From the NCBI GenBank assembly GCA_017311315.1, contig CM029617.1, positions 10,746,075 through 10,810,074 of the forward strand: a stretch of 64,000 nt of DNA. Direction: 5' to 3'. Origin of the DNA: Dendrocalamus latiflorus (Eukaryota; Streptophyta; Magnoliopsida; Poales; Poaceae). A program made the position numbers and the translations under genes. The notes beneath the pieces are model-generated. The model saw only the letters and a program-made list of their open reading frames with translations, was not told the DNA's origin and made no database searches. Below, one piece after another: positions 31,938 through 43,430 of this stretch (its first letter is position 1; each line of letters begins with the position of its first letter).

Positions 31938-34463
31938 TCAGCTGCACACATACAAGCTGCTGAGTAGTAGCAGTAGCTGTTCAAATGTATACCGCAGCAG
32001 CTGCAGCCACAGCCCAGATGGTGGCTCATTCACAGCGGCACTTTCATGCCGATCAGCTCGATTCAGCTTGGTACCAATGTCTTCCAAGAATCGAGAGCAA
32101 AATGTCATGCACTCCTCAGAGATATATCCCTCAGCTATTGAACCTTCTGGGTGCGCTTTGTTCCTCACATAGCCTTTAACTGTACGTAGATATCTCTCAA
32201 TTGGATACATCCATCTATAGCACACAGGTCCTCCAAGTCTAGCCTCTTCAGCTAGATGAACTGGCAAATGCATCATGATATCAAAAAACGCAGGTGGGAA
32301 GACCATCTCAAGGCGACATAGAGTCTCTCTAATTGAAGTGCTAAGGTTTTCAATATCTTTTTCCACCAGCTCCTTCGAACAAATTGCATTGAAGAACCTA
32401 CTAAGCTCAATCAATGGGATAACAACATCTTCAGGCAATATGTTTCGTACAACTAAGGGCAAAAGTTTCTGTAGGATAACATGGAAGTCGTGAGTTTTGA
32501 GTCCAGACACCTTACGCGCATTCACGTCAACACATCTCTTGATATTGGAGGCGAACCCATCAGGCATCTTCACTCCTTCTAGAAATTTGCATAAAATTGT
32601 CTTCTCATCCTTACCTAAAGAGTACAATGCTGGTGGCAATGTATAATTATTATTGTCGAGCACAGGATGTTGATCCCTCCTTATCCCCATATGTTCCATG
32701 TCAAGCCGGGCCTTCTCGCTGTCCTTCGATTTACCTTCTATGCCAAGCAAAGTACCCAATATGCTTTCACATATGTTTTTCTCAATGTGCATCACATCCA
32801 GATTATGCCTTATAAGCAATGTTTCCCAGTATGGCAGTTCAAAAAAAATACTCTTTTTCCTCCAATTGTGCCATCTATTATCTTCTTCACGTTGCTTCCT
32901 CTTTCTTGATGTCTTCCCAAATGGCACTTGCTCAAAGCTTTCATACTGTTGCAATACATCTTTACCAGACAGTGGTACAGGAGCCTCCCTGTTTTCCACC
33001 TTGTTATTGAAGCTCGTCCTGTTCCTACGCCACCGATGGTTCAAAGGCAAAAAACGACGATGTCCCATGTAGCAGTGCTTGCACCCGAATTTCAACCACA
33101 AGTAGTCAGTATCCTTGTGGCAGTATGGACATGCAAACTTGCCTTTCGTGCTCCAACCAGATAGCATCGCGTATGCAGGGAAGTCATTAATTGTCCAAAG
33201 TAGAACAGCATGTAGAGTAAAATTCTTCTTTGCCTTTGCATCCCATGTTTCAACACCCTTCTCCCAAAGATCCTTTAGCTCATCGATAAGGGGCCGCAAA
33301 TATACATCAATATTAATTCCAGGTGATTTCGGACCAGGTATCAACATCGACAACATCCAATACGGTTGTTTCAGGCACAACCAAGGAGGCAAATTATAAG
33401 GGATTATGATCACAGGCCATGTGGTGTATGTAACATTCAGCATCCCAAATGGATTGAAACCATCAGATGCAAGACCCAGCCTAACATTACGAGGATCTGA
33501 AGCAAACCACTCATACTTGCCATCCACGTGCTTCCATGCCAAGGAGTCAGCAGGGTGACGCATTTTGCCATCACGGACCAATCCTTCCTTATGCCATCGC
33601 ATATACGATGATGTGGTTGCCCTCATATATAATCTCTGCAGCCGAGGAATAAGCGGGAAATACCGTAGGATTTTACGTGGAACACGCTTCTTCTTTGTAC
33701 CAGTGCCACTAGACTCATCACCCTTCTGAGCACCATCGGCCGTTTTCCACCTAGACTCGCCACATGTTGGACATGTATCCAATTTTTCATTTTCCTTCCA
33801 AAATAACACACAATCATTCTCACAGGCGTGTATCTTAATATAGTCCAGGCCTAGATCTCGAACCACCCTTTGCACTTTGTCCAAAGTGTTTGGGATACAA
33901 TGGCCTTCAGGGAGCACAAGCGAGAAGAGATGAAGTATGTTCTCCAAGGCAGTATTACTAATACCATGCATGCACTTAATCTGAAAGAGCCGCACAATAA
34001 AAGAAACCTTAGTTGCCTCCTTGCAACCTGGATACAATGCCTTTTGTGCCTCCTCTAATAATTTATAGAATTTCTTTGCACTTTCATTTGGCTCTTCATT
34101 ATCAGTACTAATGTCTCCATGTATTGCACCCCTGATTAGTGAGGAAATCATATTTTTGGCGGCAGAAGTATCAACTGGACTGTCATCATTGTCTAATCCT
34201 ACATCAGTATTGTCATCATCAGCTGAACCTTCCCTTGTACCGTCCCCTTGGATGAAACTTTCATCAAACCCTTTAACAAGCAAATGATTCTGAACCTCAG
34301 ATTGCGTTCTGTATGCCATGCATCGACATCTAGCACATGGACACACAGCAGTTCCTCCTTTCGACGTGCCAGCAAATGTGGTTTCAATAAATTTCTGGAA
34401 TTTCTGCTGCCACTCAACTTTAGTCCTATCCATGCGCATCCACCTCCTATCATCATGTGACAT
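31938..34463 (-). CDS. CACTA2 TNP2 transposase, 841-codon open frame
   Basis: TNP2 is the CACTA transposase acting on element ends in the nucleus. ATG at 34463 gives MSHDDRRWMRMDR, the usual start with a Trp-Met pair. Further on are CPCARCRCM (about residues 42-50), the TNP2 core with LASDGFNPFG and FACPYCHKD, LDVMHIEKN (about residue 560), and FPPAFFDIMMHLPVHL with MYPIERYLRTVKG (DUF4218-type, about residues 720-800). No stop or frameshift interrupts it. The last 35 or so residues (LWLQLLRYTFEQLLLL) look like intron read-through, and no DUF4216-type C-terminus follows, so the true end is probably spliced to the exons starting at 31825. It is the best preserved transposase in the window. Confidence 0.93.
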   Translation of the reverse strand: MSHDDRRWMRMDRTKVEWQQKFQKFIETTFAGTSKGGTAVCPCARCRCMAYRTQSEVQNHLLVKGFDESFIQGDGTREGSADDDNTDVGLDNDDSPVDTSAAKNMISSLIRGAIHGDISTDNEEPNESAKKFYKLLEEAQKALYPGCKEATKVSFIVRLFQIKCMHGISNTALENILHLFSLVLPEGHCIPNTLDKVQRVVRDLGLDYIKIHACENDCVLFWKENEKLDTCPTCGESRWKTADGAQKGDESSGTGTKKKRVPRKILRYFPLIPRLQRLYMRATTSSYMRWHKEGLVRDGKMRHPADSLAWKHVDGKYEWFASDPRNVRLGLASDGFNPFGMLNVTYTTWPVIIIPYNLPPWLCLKQPYWMLSMLIPGPKSPGINIDVYLRPLIDELKDLWEKGVETWDAKAKKNFTLHAVLLWTINDFPAYAMLSGWSTKGKFACPYCHKDTDYLWLKFGCKHCYMGHRRFLPLNHRWRRNRTSFNNKVENREAPVPLSGKDVLQQYESFEQVPFGKTSRKRKQREEDNRWHNWRKKSIFFELPYWETLLIRHNLDVMHIEKNICESILGTLLGIEGKSKDSEKARLDMEHMGIRRDQHPVLDNNNYTLPPALYSLGKDEKTILCKFLEGVKMPDGFASNIKRCVDVNARKVSGLKTHDFHVILQKLLPLVVRNILPEDVVIPLIELSRFFNAICSKELVEKDIENLSTSIRETLCRLEMVFPPAFFDIMMHLPVHLAEEARLGGPVCYRWMYPIERYLRTVKGYVRNKAHPEGSIAEGYISEECMTFCSRFLEDIGTKLNRADRHESAAVNEPPSGLWLQLLRYTFEQLLLLLSSLYVCS

Positions 34464-35844
34464 TATGCTTCCAAATAAAGTTTAACAATCAAACTGATAG
34501 AAACCAGGCTGTCCAGAAACTTGATTCAAACTTGGTGCGGTTCAGCAACCTAGTTCAGCTGTTTGTCCAATTCGATGTCCTGCAAGTGGCAGCGGCAAGT
34601 AAGCTGGGGCAGATGTACTCTCACAGAACAAAATGAATGCAATATATGCCAGGATAGTCTTGCTACGATGTTTCATTGCGGCAGGAAGCTATTTTTGTTC
34701 AGCCAAAGAAGCATTTATGTTCATCCCGATTATGTTATCTGTAAGCAGAAAAGAAATGAGTTTTATAGTGTACATTACACTCAATGACTAATTCATATTG
34801 TATTTCCTATTATCGTTTGTTGGTGTACAGGTGTTAGAGGTGATATGTCCTCAATCTTTGGATAGATGAGGATTGATGGTTAACATAGATCAGTATATTT
34901 CAATCAACTAGTTCTTCAAATGATAACGATGGTGCCTACTGCCTAGTCATTTTCGCTCTTGCCATCTGAAGATCTGAAAGCATGTGTAACATGAAAATTT
35001 AGAATTGAACTGATTTCTTTAATTTTTTTCCTGATTATTGCTCTACAGAATCCAGATTTATTGTCCAATAGTCTGTTCGGCTGGTGTGATAGTACATATC
35101 AAATCATTTTGTACTCTTCAATTTAATCCCGTAGAATTAGTTCTGTCTATGATATGCCAGTCTCTTCTTTCCATTTTTCTGCCTGTTTCATGTTCAATGT
35201 TGTTCTGCCTGTTTCATCTTCATTTTTTCTGCCTGTTTCATGGTCTAGAATTACTTGATCTGGGACAAACCAATTACAATTGCTCAAGCTATAGTGAGGC
35301 ATAGTTGGCTTATTGGTCTTGAGTGCTGCTTTCAAAGTTATAAACTTAGTAAGAATTGAACAGATATATATTTCTTGGGATGACAAGGGTAAATTAGTTC
35401 ACTTTCTATATCTTTCTGTTGATTTCAACTTTTGCAGGGACAACAACCCACATCCCCGTTGGTACATGTGGCAAGTCTCCAATGGTCTATTCTGATGTGG
35501 TTGATGACTTGATCTCTACTAGTTTAGAACTTCAAGTTTAAAGCCTGGTCTCTTTTACCTTCTGCCATAGATAGTGATTTGCATATCATTTTAAAACCAC
35601 TGTGTTCTGAATTTTAGTAGTCAGTGTATGATGACACTAGCATTGAAGCCATTTCCAATGTCATCAGTAACAAATATGAGGATTTCATACTGCATATATT
35701 AACTTATTTAGAAACGTTGAACCATTTGATCATTTCATACCGACAAATAGTTCATCTTATTACTAATTATCTCTTGAATTTGGCTACCGAGCTATTGAAG
35801 CTTTAAGTAACTTCCGTTGCTCAAATGATTCATTTTCTTAATTG
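34464..35844. other. CACTA2 region upstream of TNP2
   Basis: Mostly AT-rich. It probably includes the TNP2 5' region. TTCTGCCTGTTTCATG occurs three times between 35176 and 35242. An AG-bounded piece near 35438-35495 is exon-like but unrecognised. Confidence 0.45.
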
Positions 35845-36196
35845 CAACGGCTATTAGAGTAAGCAACGGCAACCTGCTGCGCTTCTCGGAAAAAGATGTG
35901 AACAAGGTACTTGGGATACCCTGTTATGGAAGAGATTTTGTGGAACCAGAAGGTATAGAGTTAATATATGCAAAGGAATTTATCTGCAAGTTGTTAAAAG
36001 TACCAGATGTAAAGCATATCAACAGAAAATTCATGTATGGAATATTTCAAAAAGAACATGCAAATCTAATGTCTGAGGAAGACATAAAAGTATTCAAAGT
36101 TGCATTTGTAATCCATGTCGTTACTAAGTTCTTGGCACCGCAGTCTATGCATGATAATGTGTGCGCAAGATATTTCAGATGTAATGTCACTATTTG
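35845..36196 (+). pseudogene. Fragment of a plant transposon-associated / Ulp1-family type protein
   Basis: The open block encodes FSEKDVNKVLGIPCYG, then EEDIKVFKVAFVIHVVTKFLAP. The pattern VxxVLGIPxxG followed by FKVAFVIxVxxxxLAP is familiar from large plant proteins of unknown function that often carry Ulp1-like or aminotransferase-like (plant mobile) domains and are common in grass repeats. Only this central part is present, with no catalytic domain. It lies opposite in strand to TNP2 and is probably a captured or leftover fragment. Confidence 0.5.
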
Positions 36197-37258
36197 ACAA
36201 AGAAGTGCAAAGTAGCATGCAAACCTGACGAATTTGAGACTCCAGCGAAACAATCCGAAGACAGAAAAATGCCGCCGCCCACAGCATCCAAACACAAAAA
36301 GGAAAATCACGGCAGCCTGCTTGCTTCAATCAATAGTCTCGGCAAAAACTATAAGCACATGCATGCCCACGAGAGATAAATATCCATCAGCACTTAGCCA
36401 TCATGCATGCAAGCCAAACACTCCCATCTCAATCAACTTGATTTTCTTCCCTCAAAATCTGCACTTGACAGCTAAGAAATATCTTGTCGCTAGAAGTCTC
36501 GGCCACCAAAAACCATACATGTAGGGTATTTTTTTGGATCAAACGCGACGCACGACGCTGCCGCTTTTTTTTCTCAATCAACTGTTTGCTCGATCACGGC
36601 TTATTAATAGCCGCCGCTCTTTCTATTTATCTAGTCATCCTTCAATCTTTAACCTACTTCAATACAAACTCTCAGTCATAATACAACTTATCCTGGGCCT
36701 TTTCGCCTCAACCAGGCTTTTTAGCCCACTACTTTTCAAGAGACCGAAAATCCTACATAACATGGGTTTTTTTAATTATTTTTGTGCTTCCGATTTTTCA
36801 GCCTTCCACGTGTCGAAGCCTCCAGGACCGCACCTCCTGTATCTTCTCCAGGCATCATCTCCATGCGCATTGTTCTCTAGCCTGAACATCCCGCATGACA
36901 TCCTTGACCGATAGGACCTTAGTTCCTCCATGAACTTAGTCCCGAAACCTCAGTTCCACCCGAACCTAGTTTCAGTCCCGTCATCGACCATGTTCCGCCT
37001 CAAGCAACACCTGCACATGAATAAATAAACAACCACGTACGAGCACAAGTCCACGACTTGACTCAAGTCAATCCGCACAATACCTCACACGAGCATATCA
37101 TGCAATCTATCATATCACCATGCTATCACAAGCATATAAAGAAGCAACACACCATAAATAATACAGTTATACCATAACCAACGTTGTCAATTATTCATCA
37201 TCTAGAATAACCTAGATCAGGCCACATGGTCTAACACGTATAATCACAACTGTGTTCG
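36197..37258. other. CACTA2 interior, no gene seen
   Basis: AT-rich, without recognisable domains. 36900-36990 has a CT-rich tandem-like phrase (CTTAGTTCCTCCATGAACTTAGTCCCG broken up). Nothing else supported. Confidence 0.45.
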
Positions 37259-37322
37259 TGTCCTAGTGGTATGAGCGTTGGCTGCCAATCAAGAGGTCCC
37301 TAGTTCGATTCCTAGGTGGCTT
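37259..37322 (+). other. tRNA-like sequence, Gly(GCC)-like, degenerate or SINE-related
   Basis: TCCTAGTGGTATGAGCG resembles a tRNA A box. The anticodon arm TTGG-CTGCCAA-TCAA pairs and places GCC at the anticodon. CCTAG-TTCGATT-CCTAGG forms a T arm with a B-box-like GTTCGATTCC. The acceptor ends do not pair, so this is not a working tRNA gene. A tRNA-derived SINE head is an alternative. Confidence 0.4.
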
Positions 37323-37384
37323 CCCATTTTTTCAATTTTCATAATTTTTTTGCTGCATGACTGGATAGCTAAACAAAAGCCCAC

Positions 37385-37866
37385 GAAACAAAAGAGTTGC
37401 AATAGAATACCATATTGCAACGAAACACACTACTCTATAGCAACAAAATTTACACGTGGCAATATAAATATGTTATTACATCGATTTAGTTTTTCGTTGC
37501 AATACGCACCTACCTACTGCAACGCCGCTGAAGATTATCCCAACGAAAAAACACCGTGCCAATAGTATCACCCAATAGCAACGAAATTACATATGGTTGC
37601 AATAGGAGCAAATAATTGCAACGAAAATCAACACTAACGCAACCAAAGAGTGTCGTGGCAATATATCCAACCTATTGCAACACGTTTTCGAAATGGTTGC
37701 GATAACACCTACCTATTGCAACGACATTTACGAATATCGCAATGCAATATAATAGTGGCAATAAAGTCCACCTATTGCCACCGTTTTGGAAAAACGTTGT
37801 AATAAGTCCTACCTATTACAACCAAATTGGTGGCGTTGCAATTTCTTTCGTGGCATTAGGCCGAAA
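37385..37866. repeat. CACTA2 right subterminal array
   Basis: Repeated TTGCAACGAAA, GTTGCAATA and GTGGCAATA motifs in both orientations, matching the left array family. Confidence 0.93.
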
Positions 37867-37877
37867 ATCTAGTAGTG

Positions 37878-40229
37878 ACAGCGCCTCCTGGCCGAAGCCG
37901 CCACCCACAATGACACCCTCGCCTCAGGGAGTTCCCGTTTTACCAGTCATCGCCGCCTCCCCAGCCATTCCCCGCCGGCGACGCCGCCCGGCCCCAGTGC
38001 CACCCAGCCTCCCCTGCGCCTCCCTTGTTTCTCCTTAGGTGGAACCATCGCCCCCTCTGTTTCTTCTCGCCCTGCCCTCTCTCTCTGTATGGCTGGTGGG
38101 CCCAAGTGCTAATCCTCATTCCAGGAATTTAAATTAGTTGCATAAAATCAAATAAAGTATAGTGACAAGAAATCAGTTAAGGATAAGAAGACAATTATAA
38201 AACCAAATCAGGAATATGAAGTACCAGTTATACAGCATAAAATATAGAAATTTATTCTCGGACTAATGTCTTACCAATAAAAATTAATATATTACCTCTC
38301 TTGTAAGATTGACAGATCATGCCATGGATTGTTCTTCCATGTAAAAAGTAATGCAAGTAATTAACTTAACTCGCTTAAAAAGGATGTTGAGACAAAATTC
38401 AATTTTGAAAATAAATTAAAAGGTTTATGCAATTTAAAAGTGCTATAATTTAATGACAAACAAGATATTAGCAAGATAATTATTATGAGTTTGTTCAATG
38501 CAAGCACTTAAATCCTGCATATTATCTTGAAATTCAAAGATTGGTTCATGTCCTATCTTTCTCTGCTGATCTAAAATTATCATTTGCAAGTTAAAAAACA
38601 TTGGTTTAGCAAAATTTGGACACATAAAATAATAGTCACGAGTTGCTCATCTCCAGAAATCATGAGGGCCCTCTTTTTAAAACAATGCTTAAAATATTTT
38701 TTTGGTAAATCATTTAAGTCTAGGTCTTCAAAAATCATATGTAAAATGTCGAGATTTAGACCAAGGGCCACCTCACATTTGTTTAAAACATTCTCAAAAT
38801 AATTGGAGCATCAGTAATCTTTCTCTCAGTATCCTAGTTAATTTCTCCCATCCATCCATATGTCTTGCCTAACCCATGGAACTTCCTTAATAAATATAAA
38901 TTAAATAAAGCAAGATCGAGTCTCGGTATCTTGCAATCGGCTGTGTCTAACCGTGTTCTAATCTAAAAGCGGAATATTCTTGTGAATAATCCTTTGACGC
39001 CAATCCTTTCTTTTATCCTTCCCAGCGAAGTTACTCTGTCACTTCGCTTCCATCCAAAAATCCATTTGACTCCGCCTCTATCCTGCAACTCACTACATAC
39101 CATTAATCATAGCAAATTATAAATAAACTTAATTAAACTTATTTGGAATTTTGCTGGATTTGTTGGATTTGTAAGTTGTTAGTCGTGTAATTAGTCATTG
39201 GAGCCACAAAGAGATGACAAGTTCGAGCAGGATCAAGACTTGGAAAGAGACGAAGATCAATAAACCAAATAATCGATTGAGAAGGCTTTGAGTAAGATCA
39301 AGGTTATGGTAAATCGAGCAAGACAAGTTATCACTTTGATCATATTGATCCTACATTTTATGCAAAATTATGTTCCTTTAAATTATCAAATTGCATGCTT
39401 AATTCATTATGCAAATGTATGTCAAAACTTAAGATAGTTACATGCCTATTTGATGTTTTAAATACTACTATGCCTTTCCTTGACACTTGAATCACTTGAC
39501 CATTGTCACCCTAGATGTTAATGATAACTTTACTAGCTATAGATCATATTAAAATGCCATGCTAGTCTTCTCCAATCCAGGGCACTAGTGACCCTGATCA
39601 TCAATCTTTAAATATGAAAACTAGTTTTGAGACAGTCACGGGATGTAAGTGGCTGAATATTTGTGACAACTTAATTTATGCTTCTCATAACCTTAAAAAT
39701 CTGCTATACTGTCTGGGCGGATGGTAAGAGTGGTGGGTGTGGATGTAACACGAGGTCTGTGGTCTATGGAATGAACCATCCGAACAATTTAAGGACTTAA
39801 TCCTATGATGACCTCTCCGTGTACAACAGTGCAACTACAAGCTGGCAAAATGTAGGCTTGGCTGAATAATTTACTAGACCCTCCAGTCACCTCATGGAGG
39901 ACAGGTGCAGGTGGGTAATAAAAACTCCACATTGAATGGGACACTGGATAGAGGTGACGTTGCCAAGGCTAGCGTATGCGGAAAGTGAAGTCCGACTGCG
40001 CTAACCAGTGGTGGACATCCCACACAACCTATGGAAGCAACCCCATAGGAGTAAGATGCTAAAGGGCGAGGTATTATAAAGGCCTCGTGATAATATCTCG
40101 ATCTGCGTGACTAAGGAGTCGCGTAGGCCCGTCGGGATGATTCTCTTGTGGGTAAAAATGTACAGTCTCTGCAAAAGTATACAACTGTTCGAACAGTCGT
40201 GCCCATGGTCAAGGGTGGACATGGTCAAG
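37878..40229 (+). mobile_element. Ty3/gypsy-type LTR 'A', second part (right end missing)
   Basis: It continues the GC-rich leader for about 200 bp, then AT-rich DNA, then 39170-40229. That last part matches the solo LTR in reverse orientation: for instance TTTGATCATATTGATCCTACATTTT versus the complement near 50770, and GTGCCCATGGTCAAGG versus the complement near 49930. The last roughly 700 bp of the LTR are absent and the text jumps to a 28-bp U1-like piece. No gene. Confidence 0.75.
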
Positions 40230-40407
40230 GTATTTTCGTCAAGAGATATTTTGATGGACTAAATTGTGTATCGGTGTACGTATTGCTCAATTTTGTCACA
40301 GCCGTTGTATAAAAACAGGGCCGGTGCTTCATGGTATGTAGAAAGGTACATAAATAGGAGCCAAAGAAGGCCTGCATATAGACGGTAGAGGTATACGCCC
40401 ACACTTC
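40230..40407. repeat. U1 scrap plus segment V, copy 2
   Basis: 40229-40257 (GGTATTTTCGTCAAGAGATA) matches 23279 and 8074 in U1. 40257-40403 matches 1138-1297. A gypsy LTR starts at 40408. Confidence 0.75.
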
Positions 40408-43151
40408 TGTAACATCCGTCCATTCTCTGGACCTAGAGTACTACCATCAATGCATAATATTACTATTTTCAACAACTAATATCCATTTTAAGAAAACATT
40501 AGTTTATTCATAATGCAACGATCACTTACATTATATCAATTTAAACAACTATTCTAGCATACTAGTGAAGTTCAAATATACTAACAAAAACTGATATGTG
40601 AAGTGCTACTAGTACGTGAAGTTATTTATGTGCTACTCCTGTTCATGCATGATGTCCTCAATGATCACCCAAAAAACAACAAAATAAGCGTGAATTCAAA
40701 GACTTAGTAAGTACAAAGTAAAACAGTGAATAACAGAAACATATATCAATCAATAACCATCATAGTCTCATTAATCACATGTTTTCATTTAATCTCTCTA
40801 AATTTTTCATCAATCACTCATTATGCATTTCCAATTGTTCTTTGTCATAATGCAATTACATACGCACATGCACTTCTCTCTTATCTCTTTAGCCTACAAT
40901 GGTATAGTAGAATGAGCACCCGTTGATGCTCACCCAAGCCCACCCTATTTTCATGCGGAGGACCTCAATGGCCCATCATTTTCATATGGGGACCGCAGTC
41001 TCTACTCCCATGGAGCATCCATACAAAGTGGACCAATGATACCACAAAATTATCTATTTCCATGACATGAATGCATGCAATGCACATTCTCCATTTAAGC
41101 ATATCAACATATCATGTTTCAATAACCATTATTCATCATTCCTCAACATGTACCCAGAAATATTCAACTCACCACAGCATGGTAAGTAATGCACCAACAT
41201 TCATCTAACAGCAATCACCACCCGAATTTACTGCTTTACCATGCACTTGCCTGTTAACCTCAGAGACGTTGCGTGGATGGCTCCCCATTAGGACCTCTAC
41301 CTGTACAAGCATCAATCCTAACTCAGCATAGTATATTGGTACGTGCGCTTCATACGAACGACAACAATTCTACACACATAACCCGTCACTGGCATAGAAT
41401 TCCCAGGGCTGAGGATTCGACGTGCATGTCTCAACCTCCTCTTTTTTCTTCTTTTCTTTCTTTTTCTCTTCTTTCCTTTCCTTTTATTTTTTCTCTTATC
41501 TGGCTGGCCTTATCTATTCCCGCTCTCTTTTCTCTCTCCCTCATTTTAGTTCGGCCCAATGGCCTCCCTCCCCCCCCTCATCTCTCTCCCCCTCTTCCTC
41601 CTCACTCCCTCCTCAGGATTGCCAGCTGCGGCTCGTAGCAGCTCGACGCCGCCTCCTCCCATTCTCCTCCTCCCTCCCTCTCTCAGGCCTTCCTCAGATC
41701 TGGCCAATCAGGGGCGGATCCACCGCCTTCTTGCCAACAGCCACCGGTCGCCTCCCTTATTTCTCCTCCGCGGCTCGGGCTCACCGGCCACGGCTTGCAG
41801 CTGGCCGGGAGCCCGAGGCCTAACATCAGCCTGGAGCGCACCACCAGTCGCCCGATCTCCTGCCTCACTCCCCCTTGGTCCTGACCTCCTGGTCATCGGC
41901 TAGGTCCACCGGTCACCGTTGCCACCTCCAGGCTTGGGTGCATGGGTGTGTGGCTCGGCCTAGGTCCTCCCCTCTCTGGTGTCGTTTGTATTTGTGCCAT
42001 CGGCCAACTCCGTTAGACGCCATCACTGGTCGCCGGCGCCTAGCGTTAACTACCCAGGGTCCGGACCCTCCAACGCCGCTGCCTGGCTCCTCTCTTACTA
42101 CCAGGATGGTTCTCCCTACCTCCCCCTTTTACTTACGCAACTATTCATTTTAGCTTCTACTCTCACTTGCTATGCATGGCTGGGAAGGCCTACGGTGGCT
42201 GTCCCGATGGTACTTGGTAGGGAGACATGTGTTGGAGAGCATGCTCTCCCTTCCAAGGGTGAACGACAGCTCCTACGGGCTCTCCACCGACACGATTGAA
42301 AGGACAAAGGGGAAGGGGGTGGTAACTTACTTGGTCGAGGTTGGGAGGGAAAAGGGCCTGCTAGATGAGGGGCTGAGTATGGCGAGGTTCGCGAACGATG
42401 ACAACGATGGCCGCGTTGTAGTTTAGTTCGGCCTTCTCACTTATTGCTTGCTCCAGTCCGGTTCAGTGTGGCTCTGGTGGTCCTAGGCGACTTGTGGTTG
42501 TCATGGACTCCGTCCTCACGCTGTTGGTCTTCCCCAACTCCTCGTGCTTCCCTCCTCCAATCTCTTCCTTACAATCTTTCTGTGGTGGCCATGGGGATGG
42601 TCGGCTTCAGTGGCCTTTTTGGTGGATGTGCATGCATTCAGTTGGCTTTGTGGCTTCAGCTGGGAGAAAGAAATCAGCGGTGCAATGGTTTTCTCCCTTT
42701 TTGTTGGCTTTGCTCACTTGAAGAACGCTTGATTGAGGGAAGGAATGAGAATCTCTTTCCTCTACTGGCTCAAGTTAGCCTTAAAAGTGAGGAGGTCACA
42801 GCTGGCCTCCCTCCTCCTGTGTTGTGCTTTACCAAATATGCCCTCATTTACCCTCTCCCTGGTTGTTATTTGTCGTAAGGGCCTTTTGGTCCAAAGGGGC
42901 TCTGCACTATGCTTTGGGGTTCTTTTCTAATGCGGTAGGTAAATTGGAATTTTCGCTAGATGATGAAGACCCAAAATGCAAGATGGTGCCTATTGGCCAG
43001 GGACGGTCTGGGAATCTCAATGAGCGGTACTCTTGTTCAACATTGTAAAGTCGAATGGGTTCTGACGGCAAAACATTTTATTTTCTTTTAGTCTCCCATG
43101 GATTGCTTCATTTCTCGCTTTTCTTCTCTTTTGGGTTCCAGTGGTATTACA
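40408..43151 (-). mobile_element. 3' LTR of the minus-strand Ty3/gypsy element
   Basis: On the plus strand it runs from TGTAACATCCGTCC to CCAGTGGTATTACA (TG...CA). It matches the 5' LTR at 54982-57131 in the same orientation with frequent mismatches, so the element is old. A polypurine tract (minus strand AGGGGGGTAGAA) lies at 43152-43163, next to it. Open frames in its GC-rich middle (41400-42300) are composition effects. Confidence 0.88.
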
Positions 43152-43163
43152 TTCTACCCCCCT
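43152..43163 (-). other. Polypurine tract of the gypsy element
   Basis: On the minus strand AGGGGGGTAGAA lies directly before the LTR start TGTAATACC. This is the usual second-strand primer position. Confidence 0.7.
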
Positions 43164-43430
43164 AACATAATTCAACCCCGAATTCTGGCGTTCAATAATC
43201 CACATAGAAAAACAAAATAAATCGAGATGCATGTAAAATAAGATTATCTCATACCCGTAGAGAACAACTCTGGATACTTCTCACGCATGTGAGACTCCAA
43301 CTCCCATGTCACTTCTCATTTGGACTGATGCGTCTAAAGCACTTTAACATACTTTATCGTTTTATGCCTCAACACCTTCTCTGATTCCTCTAGAATCTGA
43401 ACTAGACGGGACTCAAAAGTGAGGTCTTGC

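Larger units (their letters stand above)
25109..37877 (-). mobile_element. CACTA2, EnSpm element of 12,769 bp
   Basis: Ends are CACTACTAATTTTTGGGCC and, inverted, CACTACTAGATTTTCGGCC. The target duplication ACA lies at 25106-25108 and 37878-37880. The subterminal arrays use ATTGCAACG/ATTGCCACG motifs. It carries an open TNP2 gene (31938-34463), a probable TNPA-type gene downstream and several unrelated exon-like pieces. Inserted in LTR A. Confidence 0.96.

Noticed and set aside
41273..42878. Frames of 100-144 codons on the plus strand
   Set aside because: They lie inside the gypsy 3' LTR, on the strand opposite to its transcription, and the 5' LTR copy does not keep them open in the same way.
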